Source: Cordylochernes scorpioides (taxonomy: Eukaryota; Arthropoda; Arachnida; Pseudoscorpiones; Chernetidae). Taken from it: 64,000 nucleotides of DNA. Position 1 is the first letter of the stretch; the number at the start of each line of letters is the position of its first letter. The stretch covers positions 66,330,216 through 66,394,215 of the forward strand of contig CP092875.1 of assembly GCA_030710605.1 (NCBI GenBank), read 5' to 3'. Position numbers and translations under genes: made by a program. Below are positions 32,221 to 43,475 of this stretch, piece by piece. The notes beneath the pieces are model-generated. The model was not told where the DNA came from, ran no database searches, and saw only the letters and a list, made by a program, of their open reading frames with translations.

Positions 32221-32982
32221 ATATTGAATTATATCATATTGTATGAAAAACGCGTTTCGCGCTGTTGGCGCTCGTCAGCGTGGAGTAGGCTGTACCACTG
32301 CGACCAAATTTCTTGATTTATCAAGCTAAATATCAGGGAACAGGCAATCAATGTTTAGTTGATTTCTGTTCCACCAGATGGCGCTCTGCCTTCTGAAAAG
32401 CACATGTGCTCCTGGTCAGGATATGCCTTTTTTATTTTTATTATATTGTATTTTATGAAAGAGGAAAACATATTTTCGCTAATGGTTAACCTCCTTCCAT
32501 CATTCTACACTTGTATTACTATGTGTATATTAGAAATTAACAATTCAATTTATGATGTTTTGATGGAGAGCTATCAAATATTTATGGAAGCTAAATATTG
32601 ACCTGCTTATCTGATGGCAACAAGATCAATTTAAAATGTTCGGTGTTGCCAGGAATGAAGTCTTCTGCCAATATTTGCGGTCAGTGTACCAATCAACTCC
32701 TTGGCCGTGACGGACGTCTTTACTTACTTAAGTGTTAGGTATTGGAGAGCCATCTGTATTCACGAGTTAACTCGTAGAATCAACTGTGTGATAAACTAGG
32801 TATCTCTTTAGTAAGCTATACTCTACTATCAGCAAAGTTTCCATGTATCATCACAATATGTTATTTTATTCTATTTACACAATGATTTTAAATATTTTGA
32901 ATATAAAATAGACGTTATTGTTAATTTTCAAAATATTCAACCTATATTTTACAAAATTTATTTTGTCCATAATATAAATATA
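32221..32982. other. no gene seen
   Basis: Contains 'tgttggcgctcgtcagcgtg' near 32262, a relic of the 312-bp repeat. The 80-codon frame 32359-32601 has no motif. Confidence 0.4.
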
Positions 32983-33734
32983 CTAGCGGATGTGCCCGGC
33001 TTCGCCCGGGTTTTACCCGAGTGAATGTTTGTCTAACGAACATTTGTTAAAACAATTCTCTATAAACTTATAAAACGTACTCGGCTTCGCCCGGGGTTTT
33101 ACCCGAGTAAAGGTTTGTCTAGCGAACATTTGTTAAAACAATTCTCTAAAAACTTATTTAAAAAAAAAAGATATATTTTGATAATTTGAAACTCGTAAAT
33201 TTGAATCTCTCGATAAAGTGAACATTTTCCCCCGGTCCCTGTGTGCCGTGTCATCCTGAATTTTGTCTTTCCTAATTTTCTACATTAGAAAATCATAGTT
33301 TTATCTAGTGAACATTTTTCCTGGTCCCTTGAAAAATACTCGATAAGTTGAATAAAATCAATATTAATTGGTTCCCTCGGTAATTGGAAGTTAAAGGAAT
33401 AGTATCTTCGCCTTGGAATTGTATCATTATTCTTGTCTCAAATAAATTGCCGTGTCATCCTGAGATAATCTTACTTTTGATAAATAATATTTAAGATAAC
33501 AAACTTAGTGATAAGAAAACTTGTTATCATCGTCACAATGGGGGCGTTGCTTGCGAGTTAAATCTACAAATCTGCAAATAACTCTAAGGATATTCAAGAT
33601 ATTCATGAAATTATTTTTCAAAAACCTTCCCGGTGATATACCTAATAATATCCCAAAATTTCACGGCGATTGGATGTATGGTTTTTGAATCTATAGAGGA
33701 CAGACAGACAGACATTCAATTTTATATATATAGA
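32983..33734 (-). mobile_element. Helitron, copy 6, with duplicated 3' terminus
   Basis: CTAG at 32986-32983, hairpin CCCGGGCGAAGCCGGG, and a second, internal copy of the terminal hairpin at about 33067-33095. 5' terminus TCTATATATATAAAATTG at 33734. 752 bp. The two ends are ~85 bp apart. Confidence 0.82.
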
Positions 33735-33774
33735 TTTTTAGATTGAGATTATTAGCTAGTATGTAAAAAATTAA

Positions 33775-34014
33775 CTCTGTTGAAATTTAATTTTGTATTT
33801 ATATATAAATAAAATTAACTCTGTTGATTTTTTTTGTATTTAATCGATAACAGCGAAGTTACGCATGTTAATGTTAGGAAATATATTTTGATGTTAAGCA
33901 AAACCTGCTCCATCTCGTTTTACATAAATGTTGAAAATTTGGTTGAAATTGATGCATTGTAACGAAAGTTTTTAGTGAACAACACTTATGAAATTTGCAT
34001 TTTATTAATATAGA
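33775..34014 (-). mobile_element. Helitron 5' fragment (copy 2 family)
   Basis: Starts TCTATATTAATAAAATGCAA at 34014 on the minus strand and matches the first ~240 bp of 6608-7105. The 3' hairpin is absent. Confidence 0.75.
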
Positions 34015-34114
34015 TATACAAAAATTTGTCTCCTCATTGAATATAACAAAATATTTTAAAACTTAATACTGTTGACGTTATGTGGCGCTGAGTTTGTTGT
34101 TGACACACTTTAAA

Positions 34115-34200
34115 AATGTTATAATACCTTGATAAAGGTTGGCGTTCAGCCAACTGAAATATTGGTAAAATAAATGATATTTTGATCCAATATGTCTTTT
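34115..34200 (+). mobile_element. PLE-type tail (AAATATTGGTAAAATAAA)
   Basis: CCTTGATAAAGGTTGGCGTTC then AGCCAACTGAAATATTGG: a GGTTGGC/GCCAAC stem between a degenerate CUGAUGA-like strand and GAAA, as in Penelope-like hammerheads, then AATAAA. Same as both arms at 37334-37541. The 20-base limit splits the motif. Confidence 0.6.
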
Positions 34201-34259
34201 TAATTAATGAATTTTATATAAACGTTCTTCCCTGATTTAATAAAAAAATTGTATTTATT

Positions 34260-34375
34260 ATTAAGTTGTTAAAGTGATAATCCTGTTAAAGGATTGACAA
34301 GTCCGAAAGTTTGAAAATAAAAAAGTTGAACAAGAAATTTAACCCTGGAAGCTTCATTTATTTTAAAATTTTTTT
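34260..34375 (+). mobile_element. PLE-type tail (CCTGTTAAAGGA)
   Basis: CCTGTTAAAGGATTGAC then AAGTCCGAAAGTTTGAAAAT, followed by 'accctggaagctt'. Closely matches 55270-55357. Hammerhead-like layout with a degraded first strand. Confidence 0.55.
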
Positions 34376-34540
34376 CCACTTGTATATATATCTCCCTCTC
34401 TCTTTTTGAAGAATAAACTAATATCTTCTAAAGATTACACTGAAGATAGAGGTTGCCTAGCCCTATTCATAGTTCTAATAAGAGCCACTTCGGCAATAAA
34501 AGGATTTAATTTCCTCGACGTTTCGACAAAAATCTTTTGT

Positions 34541-34910
34541 TTTTAGATAATAAATCTCATCCAGTAAAGATATTCATCCTTAGACGTTTAATTTATTATC
34601 TAAAATTGCTAGCAAAGGATTATACACCTATCCCCCGATTTACACGGTACTTTTTTTACACGTTTTCGCTTTTACACGGTTTTCCAAATAAGTTTTTTTT
34701 GTTTTGTTTTTATCGCACTATACTAAATGCTACTGTGATTGAACACATGCGCTGTGTACACATCTCACGAGGAATCCCGAACTTATGTGCTGACTATATA
34801 TTTTAACCTGTCAATGCATTTTATTTTTATTTCTGTGTACACCTATCTCCCGATTTACACGTTTTTCAGGAACATATCTACCGTGTAAATCGGGGGATAG
34901 GTGTATTCTA
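34541..34910. mobile_element. insertion inside hammerhead-like stem II
   Basis: Flanked by AAAAATCTTTTGT (34528-34540 and 34911-34923). It starts with a small palindrome (TTTTAGATAATAAAT/ATTTATTATCTAAAA) and includes the TIR element at 34623-34905. Confidence 0.75.
34623..34905. mobile_element. TACACCTATCCCCCGATTT MITE, copy 1
   Basis: TIRs TACACCTATCCCCCGATTTA and the reverse complement at the right end; an extra inverted copy of the end lies just inside (34837-34905). Non-coding. Second copy at 47231-47508. Pogo/Tigger-like by appearance. Confidence 0.85.
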
Positions 34911-35153
34911 AAAAATCTTTTGTCTTCATCAGGAAAAATAAAAAAATTAAGAATTTAACATGGCATTATAAAGAGATACAGTTATAACGCCTTGCTAAAG
35001 GCTTTAATTTTATTTTTTATTAACGAGGACAAAAGATTTTTATCGAAACGTTGAGAAAATGAAATCGTTTTATGGCCGAGGTATCTTTTAATCTTTAAGA
35101 ATCTTCAAGAGTATTTGAATAATTTAAAAATAAATAATTATATATTATTGCAC

Positions 35154-35236
35154 CAGGTTGCGGCTTGGCAGACTCTTCAACTTTGATTCTCTCCTGTGCC
35201 GGGTCTTGCATCTTACCAGTACGTGTTTCAACCATC
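35154..35236 (-). CDS. candidate host exon (weak)
   Basis: Minus strand: an acceptor-like TTTGTAG precedes GATGGTTGAAACACG. Translation MVETRTGKMQDPAQERIKVE then ESAKPQPG ends at a possible donor (G|GTGCAA). Composition is coding-like against the AT-rich surroundings and has no TE similarity that I recognise. The donor is weak and no partner exon was found. Could also be a short retrocopy piece. Confidence 0.3.
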
Positions 35237-36419
35237 CTACAAATTTATATAAGGGAATAATGATATAACTCTACTTTAAGTAGCCTCCAGAATAATTTTT
35301 TTATTTCTCACATCAAAGAGAGTAGTGAAGTCACACAGTGTACCTAAATACAAATGGTGATTCTATAATACATATATTCTGTTTATAATACATATATTCT
35401 GTTTAATAAAATAAATAAATATAAAATATAAATTTGAATTTAAAATATATGAAAAATAATATTACAAATTAAAATAAAATAGGTTCATGATGCAACAATA
35501 TAAGATATAAAAAGTGTGAAAAGACAACAGATTGCTAAGATACAGGATAAATAGAAAAGACATGCTACAGGATGTTTTAAGATGTCTGAAAGAAGAGGAA
35601 GGGGAAGATAGGTATTATGATCATCAATGGTCGACTGCATAGACAGATACGACAACTGGACAATAGCTGAACAGAATGGTGAGACTGCTGTCACTATCCT
35701 CATGGCAAATTAACAGCAGAATACTGAATAATTGTCATCGAATTGTCAAAGGCTATCATAAAACCAATGGCGCTCCAATCCATTCAATATTTTTGAAATA
35801 ATCTCTATAGTTTTGGCAGGGGATGTCAGCTTATCTCGTTTAAAATTTGAACATTATGAATATAACTAATAACACAGATTATCATTAATTATAATGTAAT
35901 TTGTTGAGTTGAAAATACAAAAACTATGTGTTAGTTAAAATTGTAATTCTCTATATTTGTCCATGCTTCCAAATCTCTTTATTTCTTCATTGTTCCCATC
36001 AAGTCCAAATCTTTTCTTCTTACTGTATTCTTTCCATTCATTTTAGCTTCAAGAACATTCTTTATCAAGAATCTTTAACATTATTTATTCTTAATATATG
36101 TCCAACCTAATTCATCTATTTGATTATTATATGGAATGTGAGGCATATCTGGACTACATAGGTAATGATGAGAAGTATAGAAAAAAATGAATGTTACTAT
36201 TAAATTTGTAAGCAATTTTAGAGGGTAATTATTTCAAATTAAGTCTTCAAAGAAACCTTAAAATGAGGCTGTTATTATATAAAAAAAGACAAATTCAAAA
36301 GTCTTTTATGAAAGATAAAATTAGAGCGATCATTGTAGTTTTTGTTCTGTAAAAGGAGTCGCTTAGCAGATAAAAGAAAGGTCGCTTAGAGAGGTCGAGT
36401 TCTGAGAAAATATATTTTG
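35237..36419. other. no gene seen
   Basis: AT-rich; the duplicated 'aatacatatattctgttta' near 35370-35403 is a local repeat. Open frames at 35485-35703 and 35928-36110 lack motifs. Confidence 0.4.
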
Positions 36420-36760
36420 GCTTTTAAAGGAAGATGGTGTTTTATAAGAGGTTCTACTCAAATATTCTCATGAAGACATATATAATATAACATAATATAA
36501 CTTTTACAAAGCAGTAAACAGAAAACAAGAACTTAGATGCATCGTTTTCTCCTCCACTACATGATGGTGAATGATCATTGTGGTAATATCGTTGCAAGCC
36601 GGCAATGAGAGAGGAGAATCTGACTGGTGTCTTAATAAAGTAGAACCTCTCTTTAGAGGACACCCCGCTAGCGGAGACCTCTCTACAAAGGACAGTTTTC
36701 ATGTGTTCAAGACGGCCGCTATGAATGCTAAATGGTCTATAAATAGTAAGTAGATTGAGT
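36420..36760. repeat. dispersed repeat with 'gcatcgttttctcctccact'
   Basis: Matches 48328-48600 across ~230 bp plus the following 'ggacaccccgctagcgg' block, which is a left half of the pogo-like MITE. Confidence 0.75.
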
Positions 36761-36765
36761 ATATA

Positions 36766-36932
36766 CCGTAAAACCTCCATGAGATGACAACTCTCTCTGA
36801 AAGACAGTTTTCATTGCCAAAATGACGATTTTTTTTCTATTCAGCAACTCTCCGGTAAGAGGACACCTCTCTTTAAAGGACACTTTGGCTCCGCAATTAG
36901 GTGTTGTCCTTTACAGGGAGGTAGTTCTACTG
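36766..36932. mobile_element. pogo-like MITE, copy C
   Basis: Left end CCGTAAAACCTCC (first bases mutated), right end TTCTACTG, TA on both sides. Confidence 0.78.
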
Positions 36933-37333
36933 TATAGGCTTTGTGTGGGTTTATATATATAATGGAACAGTTGGAAACATTGCGTTTTAAACGGCTAACT
37001 GAATTTCTAAAGATGTAATTCAGCTCAATACGTATTTTTAATTCATCGTTTATAGTCGGAATAAGGAAAGAAGGAGAAAATTATTTATTCACAAAAGGAA
37101 ACCTAAATAGTTTATATATTTGAATACAGATGGCTCGTCTATATAATGTAATAAACGTATTTTGAGAAATTTTATAATAAAATATTTCGATTTTTAAAAA
37201 TTGTTCTACTCTTCTCTCTTTCTAATGATGATAATGCACTAAAGTTTACAAATACGCTTTGAATTTATAAAATTTCCAACAAATTTTATATACAAGTATA
37301 CCTTTTGAAAATAGAGCAACCCATAAATGAATC
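36933..37333. other. no gene seen
   Basis: AT-rich; nothing recognised. Confidence 0.4.
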
Positions 37334-37541
37334 TTTAATTAAAAATACATATATTGGATCAAAATATCATTTATTTTACCAATATTTCAGTTGGCTGAAC
37401 GCCAACCTTTTTCAAGGTGTTATAACATATTTAATGTGTGTCTTATATGTTATAGCACCTTGATAAAGGTTGGCGCTCATCCAACTGAAATATTGGTAAA
37501 ATAAATGATTTTTTGATCCAATATATGTATTTTTAATTAAA
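37334..37541. mobile_element. palindromic pair of PLE-type tails
   Basis: Arms of about 95 bp read outwards from a 12-20-bp centre. Each holds GGTTGGCG..CAACTGAAATATTGG and AATAAATGAT. Stem II bases differ between arms (GTTCAGCC against CTCATCC). Confidence 0.8.
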
Positions 37542-37664
37542 CAAGTATACTTGTATAAGAAATTTGTTGAAAAAATTAACAAAATACAAGAAAAAGCAAA
37601 GTATGCAGAAAAAACTCTGTTGAAATAAAATTATAGGCTTAACTACTCAAATATCCACACAGCA

Positions 37665-39192
37665 GATAAAGAATAGACTCAGATAATTTACCGGAAAAAC
37701 TGATCAAAATCCTACAATCATATTTAAACTCCAGGTTCATTTCTTTCAGTTACGACAATCTAACAACTTCAAAGCCAATTACCAAGGGGTGTCCTCAGGG
37801 CGGTCCGCTTTCTCCACTTCTATGGACAATTTTGTTGAATGATTTGCTGATGAATTTGCAGGTGCCCAACTGTGAGTTGATTTGTTATGCGGATGATATT
37901 TCGATCATATGCTGGAATAAAGATCTAGCATCACTAAAAATAGTTATAGAGGAAGCATTAAATACTATCGAATTGTGGTGTATTAAGAACAAGTTAGAAA
38001 TCAGTTCCGAAAAAACAAACATTTTATATTTGCATAATAAAGAGAAGATCCCAGTTAAATTTAAGAGTGGATTAATTTCACCAGTACAAAAAATAAAAAT
38101 TTTAGGAATAACAATTGCAAATCATAGAAGAAAAAACAAATTAAATTTTGCTTTTCATATAGAGGAAATAGTGAGCAGAACTCTAAGAATAAAAAATTTT
38201 CTATTCTCTCTGTGCAGCAAATCATGGGGTTTGAGCTCCCATAAAAGAATTACATTGTACAAATCTTTATTCAGATCAACTTTAACATATGGATCAGAAA
38301 TATGGTTCAAATTTTTAAATAAAAAATCGATACAAAAATTAAACTCAATGCAATATCAGATATTATTATGGAGCATTCAAGCTTACAAGACAACTTCGTA
38401 CAACTGTGTTCACAGTTTGGCTAAGACTCCATTGATTGCAGATTACATTGAAGCAAAAAATATGAAATATGACTTAAATAACTTATCGTTCGAGGACAAG
38501 CAAAAATACAACATCGATATTCCCTTTATAATTAAATCCTATATAGACGAAAGAATGTTGCTCTTACTGAATAATACAAACGAGACATTTACAAGTTTTT
38601 TCAACCGGGGTATTCCTAATTATTTTCGCCCTAATTTCCACAACACACAATTTGTAACCAACCATGGTAATTTCGGAAGTTTTCTGGAAAGAATACGCGC
38701 ATCGGAGGATCCGGGCTGTTTTTGTGGATGCCGCATTCAAGATTCCACTCACCTTTTACTTAAGTGCCCAGCATTTCAAGACTACAGACTCAATAACTGT
38801 ATCCTCTGTACCGATCCAAGAGAACTGATATCCAGCAGGGATTCATACATTGTTTTCAATAGATTTTGTAAATTTATATCAAAGTTTTTAATTAATCTCA
38901 AGTGTTAGGTATAATTAACTATGTGCTGTATATATGATTCTTTTTTTTTCCGTTTTCCTTTATCTTGAGGTATGTTTAAATTAAATTACCTATGTATATA
39001 GAATGCTTGTTTGAAATCAATTTCAAAAATATGTAAATGCCTTGAGCATATGTTTTTTTTTTTTTTTTTTTTTTATATATGTAAATAGATTCTCCCTCTC
39101 TCTCTCTTGTATTGCTTTCCTTTGGGCGCCAGTGTCCTTGGCGGGACATCGCGCTTTGTATTTACAGTTGAATAAAGTTGATATATATTTTA
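37665..39192 (+). mobile_element. 5'-truncated LINE (Jockey/R1-like)
   Basis: Second half of RT, C-terminal zinc motif, 3' UTR with hairpin (39126-39160) and a final AATAAAG. No clear target duplication. Family shared with 3870, 28293 and 54920. Confidence 0.85.
37667..38908 (+). CDS. LINE ORF2 C-terminal half, open frame
   Basis: Open from 37667. RT motifs GCPQGGPLSPLLW and catalytic YADD at 37886-37897 (LICYADDISIICW), thumb/linker region (LEISSEKTNIL, LTYGSEIWF), and C-terminal CFCGCRIQDSTHLLLKC. Stop at 38906-38908. No internal stop, so insertion is fairly recent, but the endonuclease and RT fingers are missing and it cannot transpose itself. No valid start codon is implied; it is a 5'-truncated copy. 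Confidence 0.88.
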
Positions 39193-39332
39193 AAAAATCA
39201 TATTATTTTCAAAAGTATTTGAGGCAATATGTATAGTTTTTATAATATTGTGTTTATTTTTATATTTATGACTAAAATAATTCTGTGAAAAAATAGTACA
39301 AATGTGATATTGTACTGGGATAAGGTGCATAA
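39193..39332. other. AT-rich spacer
   Basis: Nothing recognised. Confidence 0.4.
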
Positions 39333-39422
39333 ATTAAGAAAAAGGCATCTCCTTATCGTCCTTTTTGGCGCAAGCCATCAGCAACTTTCAGTTGCACGAT
39401 AAGGAGATGCCTTTTTCTTAAT
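39333..39422. mobile_element. 90-bp element with perfect 27-bp TIRs
   Basis: Arms 39333-39359 and 39396-39422 are exact reverse complements (ATTAAGAAAAAGGCATCTCC...). The 36-bp centre contains GGCGCAAGCCATCAGC. The same sequence forms part of the 312-bp tandem unit. Confidence 0.88.
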
Positions 39423-40147
39423 ATAATTCTATTAATATTTTTCAATATAATATTAACCTATTTTCGGGATATTAAAAAAAGTTATTTATATGAAGAAATC
39501 GGTATATATATTATGAGAAATTTTACTGTATATGAACGAATTTTAAATGGAATATAAGAGTAGTATGAAAGATGAATACCAGGATCAGAATGAAAGAATT
39601 GTATTTTATTATTTAGTTCAATAACTACCAATTAACTCAAAATTTTGTGGACACCTAATTTTCTATTCTACAGTATGCCTCTTTATACTTCTTAGATTGA
39701 ATGGATTGGAAATTTACTTGAATTTATCGCATGTCTTGTAGTTAAAGAAGCAACAATGTAAAAAGACGCCACCTACAGAAACCCAAGTACCTCCTCGACG
39801 CGAAGAGGCGAGAAAAGCACTGGCCTCCAGCCAGCAACAGACGACCAGATGGAAGGCTATTACTCACTGCTAAAAAAGAAGTCAAAGACTTTCTATTCTT
39901 TCACCCCGGTGCGCTTTTAACCATCGGCTTCTTTGATCTGATATATGGCGACATTAACAACAATCATGGATCAGGAATGATTAACTTGAAGATAGGTTTT
40001 ATCAGATTTTTCGGTTATTCTCCATGGTTTAGAATGATCGACGATTTGAATTCTTTCATAGGGATCTTTAAGATAACCTTGTCTTTAACCTATCTAAATA
40101 TTCATGTGGTGATAACGGCAACAATGGATTATAAGTAATATGTATAA
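39423..40147. other. unassigned, with a GC-richer stretch
   Basis: 39765-39920 ('cctcctcgacgcgaagaggc') is GC-richer than its surroundings but has no long frame. No gene called. Confidence 0.35.
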
Positions 40148-40504
40148 AATAAAAGGATTTAAAAGCGCGAATGATTCTTTTATACATAAAACGAACTTCT
40201 ACTGTCCTTACTGCGATGAAAAAATATATTGAGAGGGCTTGGCTCATCAGTGGTGAACCCTCCCAGCGGTTTCGCCAATTTAATCCACCAGACCGCTTCT
40301 CTGAGCTCTAATACTGTATTGGATCATTCTGCTTTTATATGCTACACTGTAGGATGGAATCTTAGAAATGGTTTTCAAGTAAACTATGGACATAAGCTTA
40401 TAGGACAGTAGAATTACATTCAAATATTTGCTTCGAGCAATGCTCTTCAGCAAACTATAAAGACAAGGCCATTAGGAATAACTTAACACAAAGCAATAAC
40501 GCGC
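40148..40504 (+). repeat. family X element, tandem copy 1
   Basis: Full module: 'gaacttctactgtccttact', hairpin GAGGG..CCCTC, hairpin AGCGGTTTCGCC..AGACCGCT, and 'atggacataagcttatagga'. The copy that follows begins at its 3' end. Confidence 0.82.
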
Positions 40505-40690
40505 CATCTATACATATAAAATAAAAGGATTTAAAAGCGCGAATGTTTCTTTTATACATAAAACGAACTTCTACTGTCCTTACTGCGATGAAAAAATATA
40601 TTGGGAGGGCTTGGCTCATCAGTGGTGAACCCTCCCAGCGGTTTCGCCAATTTAATCCACCAGACCGCTTCTTATCAGCAATAATGGAGC
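40505..40690 (+). repeat. family X element, tandem copy 2 (truncated)
   Basis: Starts CGCCATCTATACATATAAAA; both hairpins perfect; then truncated after ACCGCTTCT. About 362 bp offset from copy 1. Confidence 0.82.
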
Positions 40691-41217
40691 TCCTACTAGG
40701 CAGCAATAGATAAAATTTAAAAGCCAAACCGATATAAATAAAATGGATGATTCTATCTTATTTATGATGAATCGTCGCTTTGTGAGAAAAATGTGTGCCA
40801 TCTATTTCAATCTTTATTTTAAAAATCTCATTTAATAAAATATCTTTGAATTAAATGATGTAAACATGTTGATATATGATACAAAGACAATTTTAAAATA
40901 AGAATATGACTAAAAAGCACATATATTGACCATCTAGAATTGCAATATATTTTCATAGCAGTGAAGCCATTCGAATCACAAATGATGTATTGAGGATACA
41001 AAAGATGAATCGATATATCAAGATAGATCAAATTGGAAAAACTTACCAATTTAAAGTTTTTCTTCTTCAAGATATACTTCTTGAAATATTCTTAATTTGA
41101 AGAAATAATCATTAAATACCATTATACCATTAAAACGTCAAATATAAATTATGTGGTAAAAACCTGTAAAACGGTTAAATTCGTTTAATATAATATGGTA
41201 CAGTCTTCTTTGATATG
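40691..41217. other. no gene seen
   Basis: AT-rich; nothing recognised. Confidence 0.4.
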
Positions 41218-41445
41218 AAGGTCGACTCTGATGAAACGCCGTTCCACCATGAAAAAAGGAACAAGCGAGAAGTTCATAGAACAGAGCAACGACAGAATAA
41301 TATGATAATAATATTTTCTAATTAATAGATAAAAGCTAAGGTGAAGAAACAAAAGTTCCTTATCTTCTCTCTTGAAGGGAAATGATATGATTTTATTATT
41401 TTTTTAATTTTGTGGTTTTTAAAGCTTATATTAAAGACAATAATA
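41218..41445. repeat. ~220-bp duplicated segment, copy 1
   Basis: From GGTCGACTCTGATGAAACGC through 'aaaagctaaggtgaagaa' it matches 44188-44410 with mostly single-base changes and small indels. Not coding. Confidence 0.8.
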
Positions 41446-42049
41446 GTGTAAAATGGAGGAATATACAATTTAAGATATTATTTTAATGATAGTAACCTAA
41501 AACTAGCCTATATTTAGACATAAAACCAAATAAAATTATGAACGAGTGTATCGTAAGCAAAATATGTATGTGTTTGTGTAATACTATACATAGAATACAT
41601 TGTATTAACATACTCTCTGGAGTGTGATGATATCTTTTATTATGTGTGGAGAAGTATTCATATAAAGAAGTTTGGATTCTAATATATAGTTTGAAACTCA
41701 CCAATAATATATGAAAGTTACAATAAATGTTTTGAATTGCCTGCGATATGTCGGTAATTAAGCAAAAACAAAGAGGAGGACATAAAATCTGCAAACGTAA
41801 CTCCGCTTACAATCTAAAATTTTGTTATAATGCTATCAAACCGATCAAATTAATATAATGATATGGATATATATATATATATATATATATGAAAATTCGA
41901 AACTATTATATAGGCGTATGATTCTTTTACAAATTAAACAATTTCTACTGCCCTTACTGCAATGGAAAAATTTATGGGAGGGCCTGGCTATAATAGTTTA
42001 GAATTTTCATAACAGATGGCGCGCTAATTCATCATAATATATATATATA
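41446..42049. repeat. AT spacer, TA microsatellite and family X fragment
   Basis: TA run at 41866-41890; X fragment 41891-42040 (GAAAATTCGAAACTATTATA through GGGAGGGCCTGGCT, then a jump to the GATGGCGCGCTAAT end). Confidence 0.65.
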
Positions 42050-42420
42050 TGTGGTACCACAAGCACGAACAGTCATAGGCCTCGCGGTCAGGCGTCTATG
42101 GTTAACATAAAGGACGAAGCAGGTTGGATGTCATCCTGAGAGAGGCCAGCCGAAGACGCGTCAAGGTCAAAGAGGATGTAATCTACACGAAAGGAAGAGA
42201 TGATCTGTTGTTGTCCGACTTGTTTATCTGTGGCGGTGGTCGTAAAACTTATTGGAAGTTTCCTGGGAGGAAATGAATAATCTTGAACTAATTAGACCTC
42301 GGACCTCGCCCTATATTGGATGCAGCAGAATCTCAATAAAACTTTATTGCTTTGTGATTACAAGATGGCCAAACTGGGGCGTTGCATTGTAACTACATAT
42401 TGGGACTGTTACACTATTTT
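42050..42420. other. unassigned GC-richer segment, possible LTR
   Basis: TGTGGTACCACAAGC...TGTGATTACA has TG/CA ends over 312 bp and contains AATAAA (near 42335), but no target duplication or internal region was found, so the LTR reading is tentative. Confidence 0.3.
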
Positions 42421-42466
42421 TATAATTATCAAACATATGAGAGAAAATATAGTCTAAATTGGAATA

Positions 42467-42595
42467 GAAAATTCGAAATTATTATAGACGCGTATGATTC
42501 TTTTAAAAATAAAACAATTTTTACTTCCCTTACTGTGCAATGGAAAAATTAATGGATAAAAGAATCATACACGTCTATAATAGTTTCGAATTTTC
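42467..42595. repeat. family X deletion derivative showing TIRs
   Basis: Both ends survive as ~40-bp inverted repeats (GAAAATTCGAAATTATTATA...), with the hairpin module deleted. This shows that family X is a TIR/foldback element. Confidence 0.75.
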
Positions 42596-43369
42596 ATAAC
42601 AGATGGCGCGCTAATGCATCACAATATATTCGAATATACAAATACTTGTATTACTACCTATATAGATATATTTCTACTGTTTTTTTTAATCTTGCATATT
42701 GATTCATCAAATATCTTAACCATGCATTCCTTTCCAGGGACGGGCATAAAAGCAGAATAGCTCGTTATCATATTAAATGTGTTGGGAAAAATGTATGGAT
42801 TCGTGGAAGAGAAAGATCCTTTATTACCTAAGGGTATAAAAGATATAAAAGAAGGACAAAAGAACAAACTATATTTACATCAGCAGATCACGTCGGCCTG
42901 TCCTATTCACTTGACTGCTAGCCAACCAACTAACAAACAAACATGGCCGCGCTATATAGGCAGAGATGTCATTTGCATAGGCAATACTAAAACTATGCAA
43001 ATATCTGCATATCAAATATCATAGAAATATCTGTGTAAAATAAACCTTTAATCACATTTATTTAATACAAATTATCAGAAGGGGTTGCATTGTTGTATTA
43101 TTACATGTTGAAGTTATCTTTTATGTATGTGTGTGTGGTCAAATATTAATTCTAGATTATATAATGTTAGACATATGTGCTTGATATATTATAGATAAAT
43201 ATTTACATTTCATATTATTTATGATTTATATTTAGAATGATGTATAATTATTTTATTATATTGATATGGCAACAATTAATATGATATTAATGTTAATTCA
43301 TATAATTTTAATAAAGTATATTTTATATCTGAAATTGTCAATTTCAACAAGATGACTGCATACAATATC
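42596..43369. other. no gene seen
   Basis: Frames 42658-42867 and 42779-43024 overlap on opposite strands and have no motif. Confidence 0.4.
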
Positions 43370-43475
43370 AGAGCGGCCTGATGGATTAAATTGAAGAAAC
43401 CGCTGCAAAGATTCACCACTGATCAGAGCCAAGCCTTTCCATCATATTTTTCATCACAATAAGGACACTATTTAT
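43370..43475 (-). repeat. family X fragment
   Basis: GAGCGGCCTGATGGATTAAA...AACCGCT hairpin and a decayed second hairpin. Confidence 0.65.

Larger units (their letters stand above)
34445..35105. mobile_element. head-to-head pair of PLE termini with nested insertion
   Basis: The left copy is on the minus strand (CGAAACGTCGAGG, 34528-34510; CTGATGAAGACAAAAG, 34932-34917). The right copy is on the plus strand (GAGGACAAAAGATTTTTATC then GAAACGTTGAG, 35025-35060). The left copy is split by a 370-bp insertion (34541-34910) flanked by the 13-bp duplication AAAAATCTTTTGT. Without it, CTGATGA, stem II (GACAAAA/TTTTGTC) and GAAACGTC join into a hammerhead-like core. No coding. Confidence 0.75.

Noticed and set aside
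41226-41240. CTCTGATGAAACG in the 220-bp duplication as a hammerhead core
   Set aside because: CTGATGAAAC lacks room for stem II between the two conserved strands.
42050-42420. Complete LTR element
   Set aside because: No second LTR, target duplication, gag or pol; kept only as unassigned.
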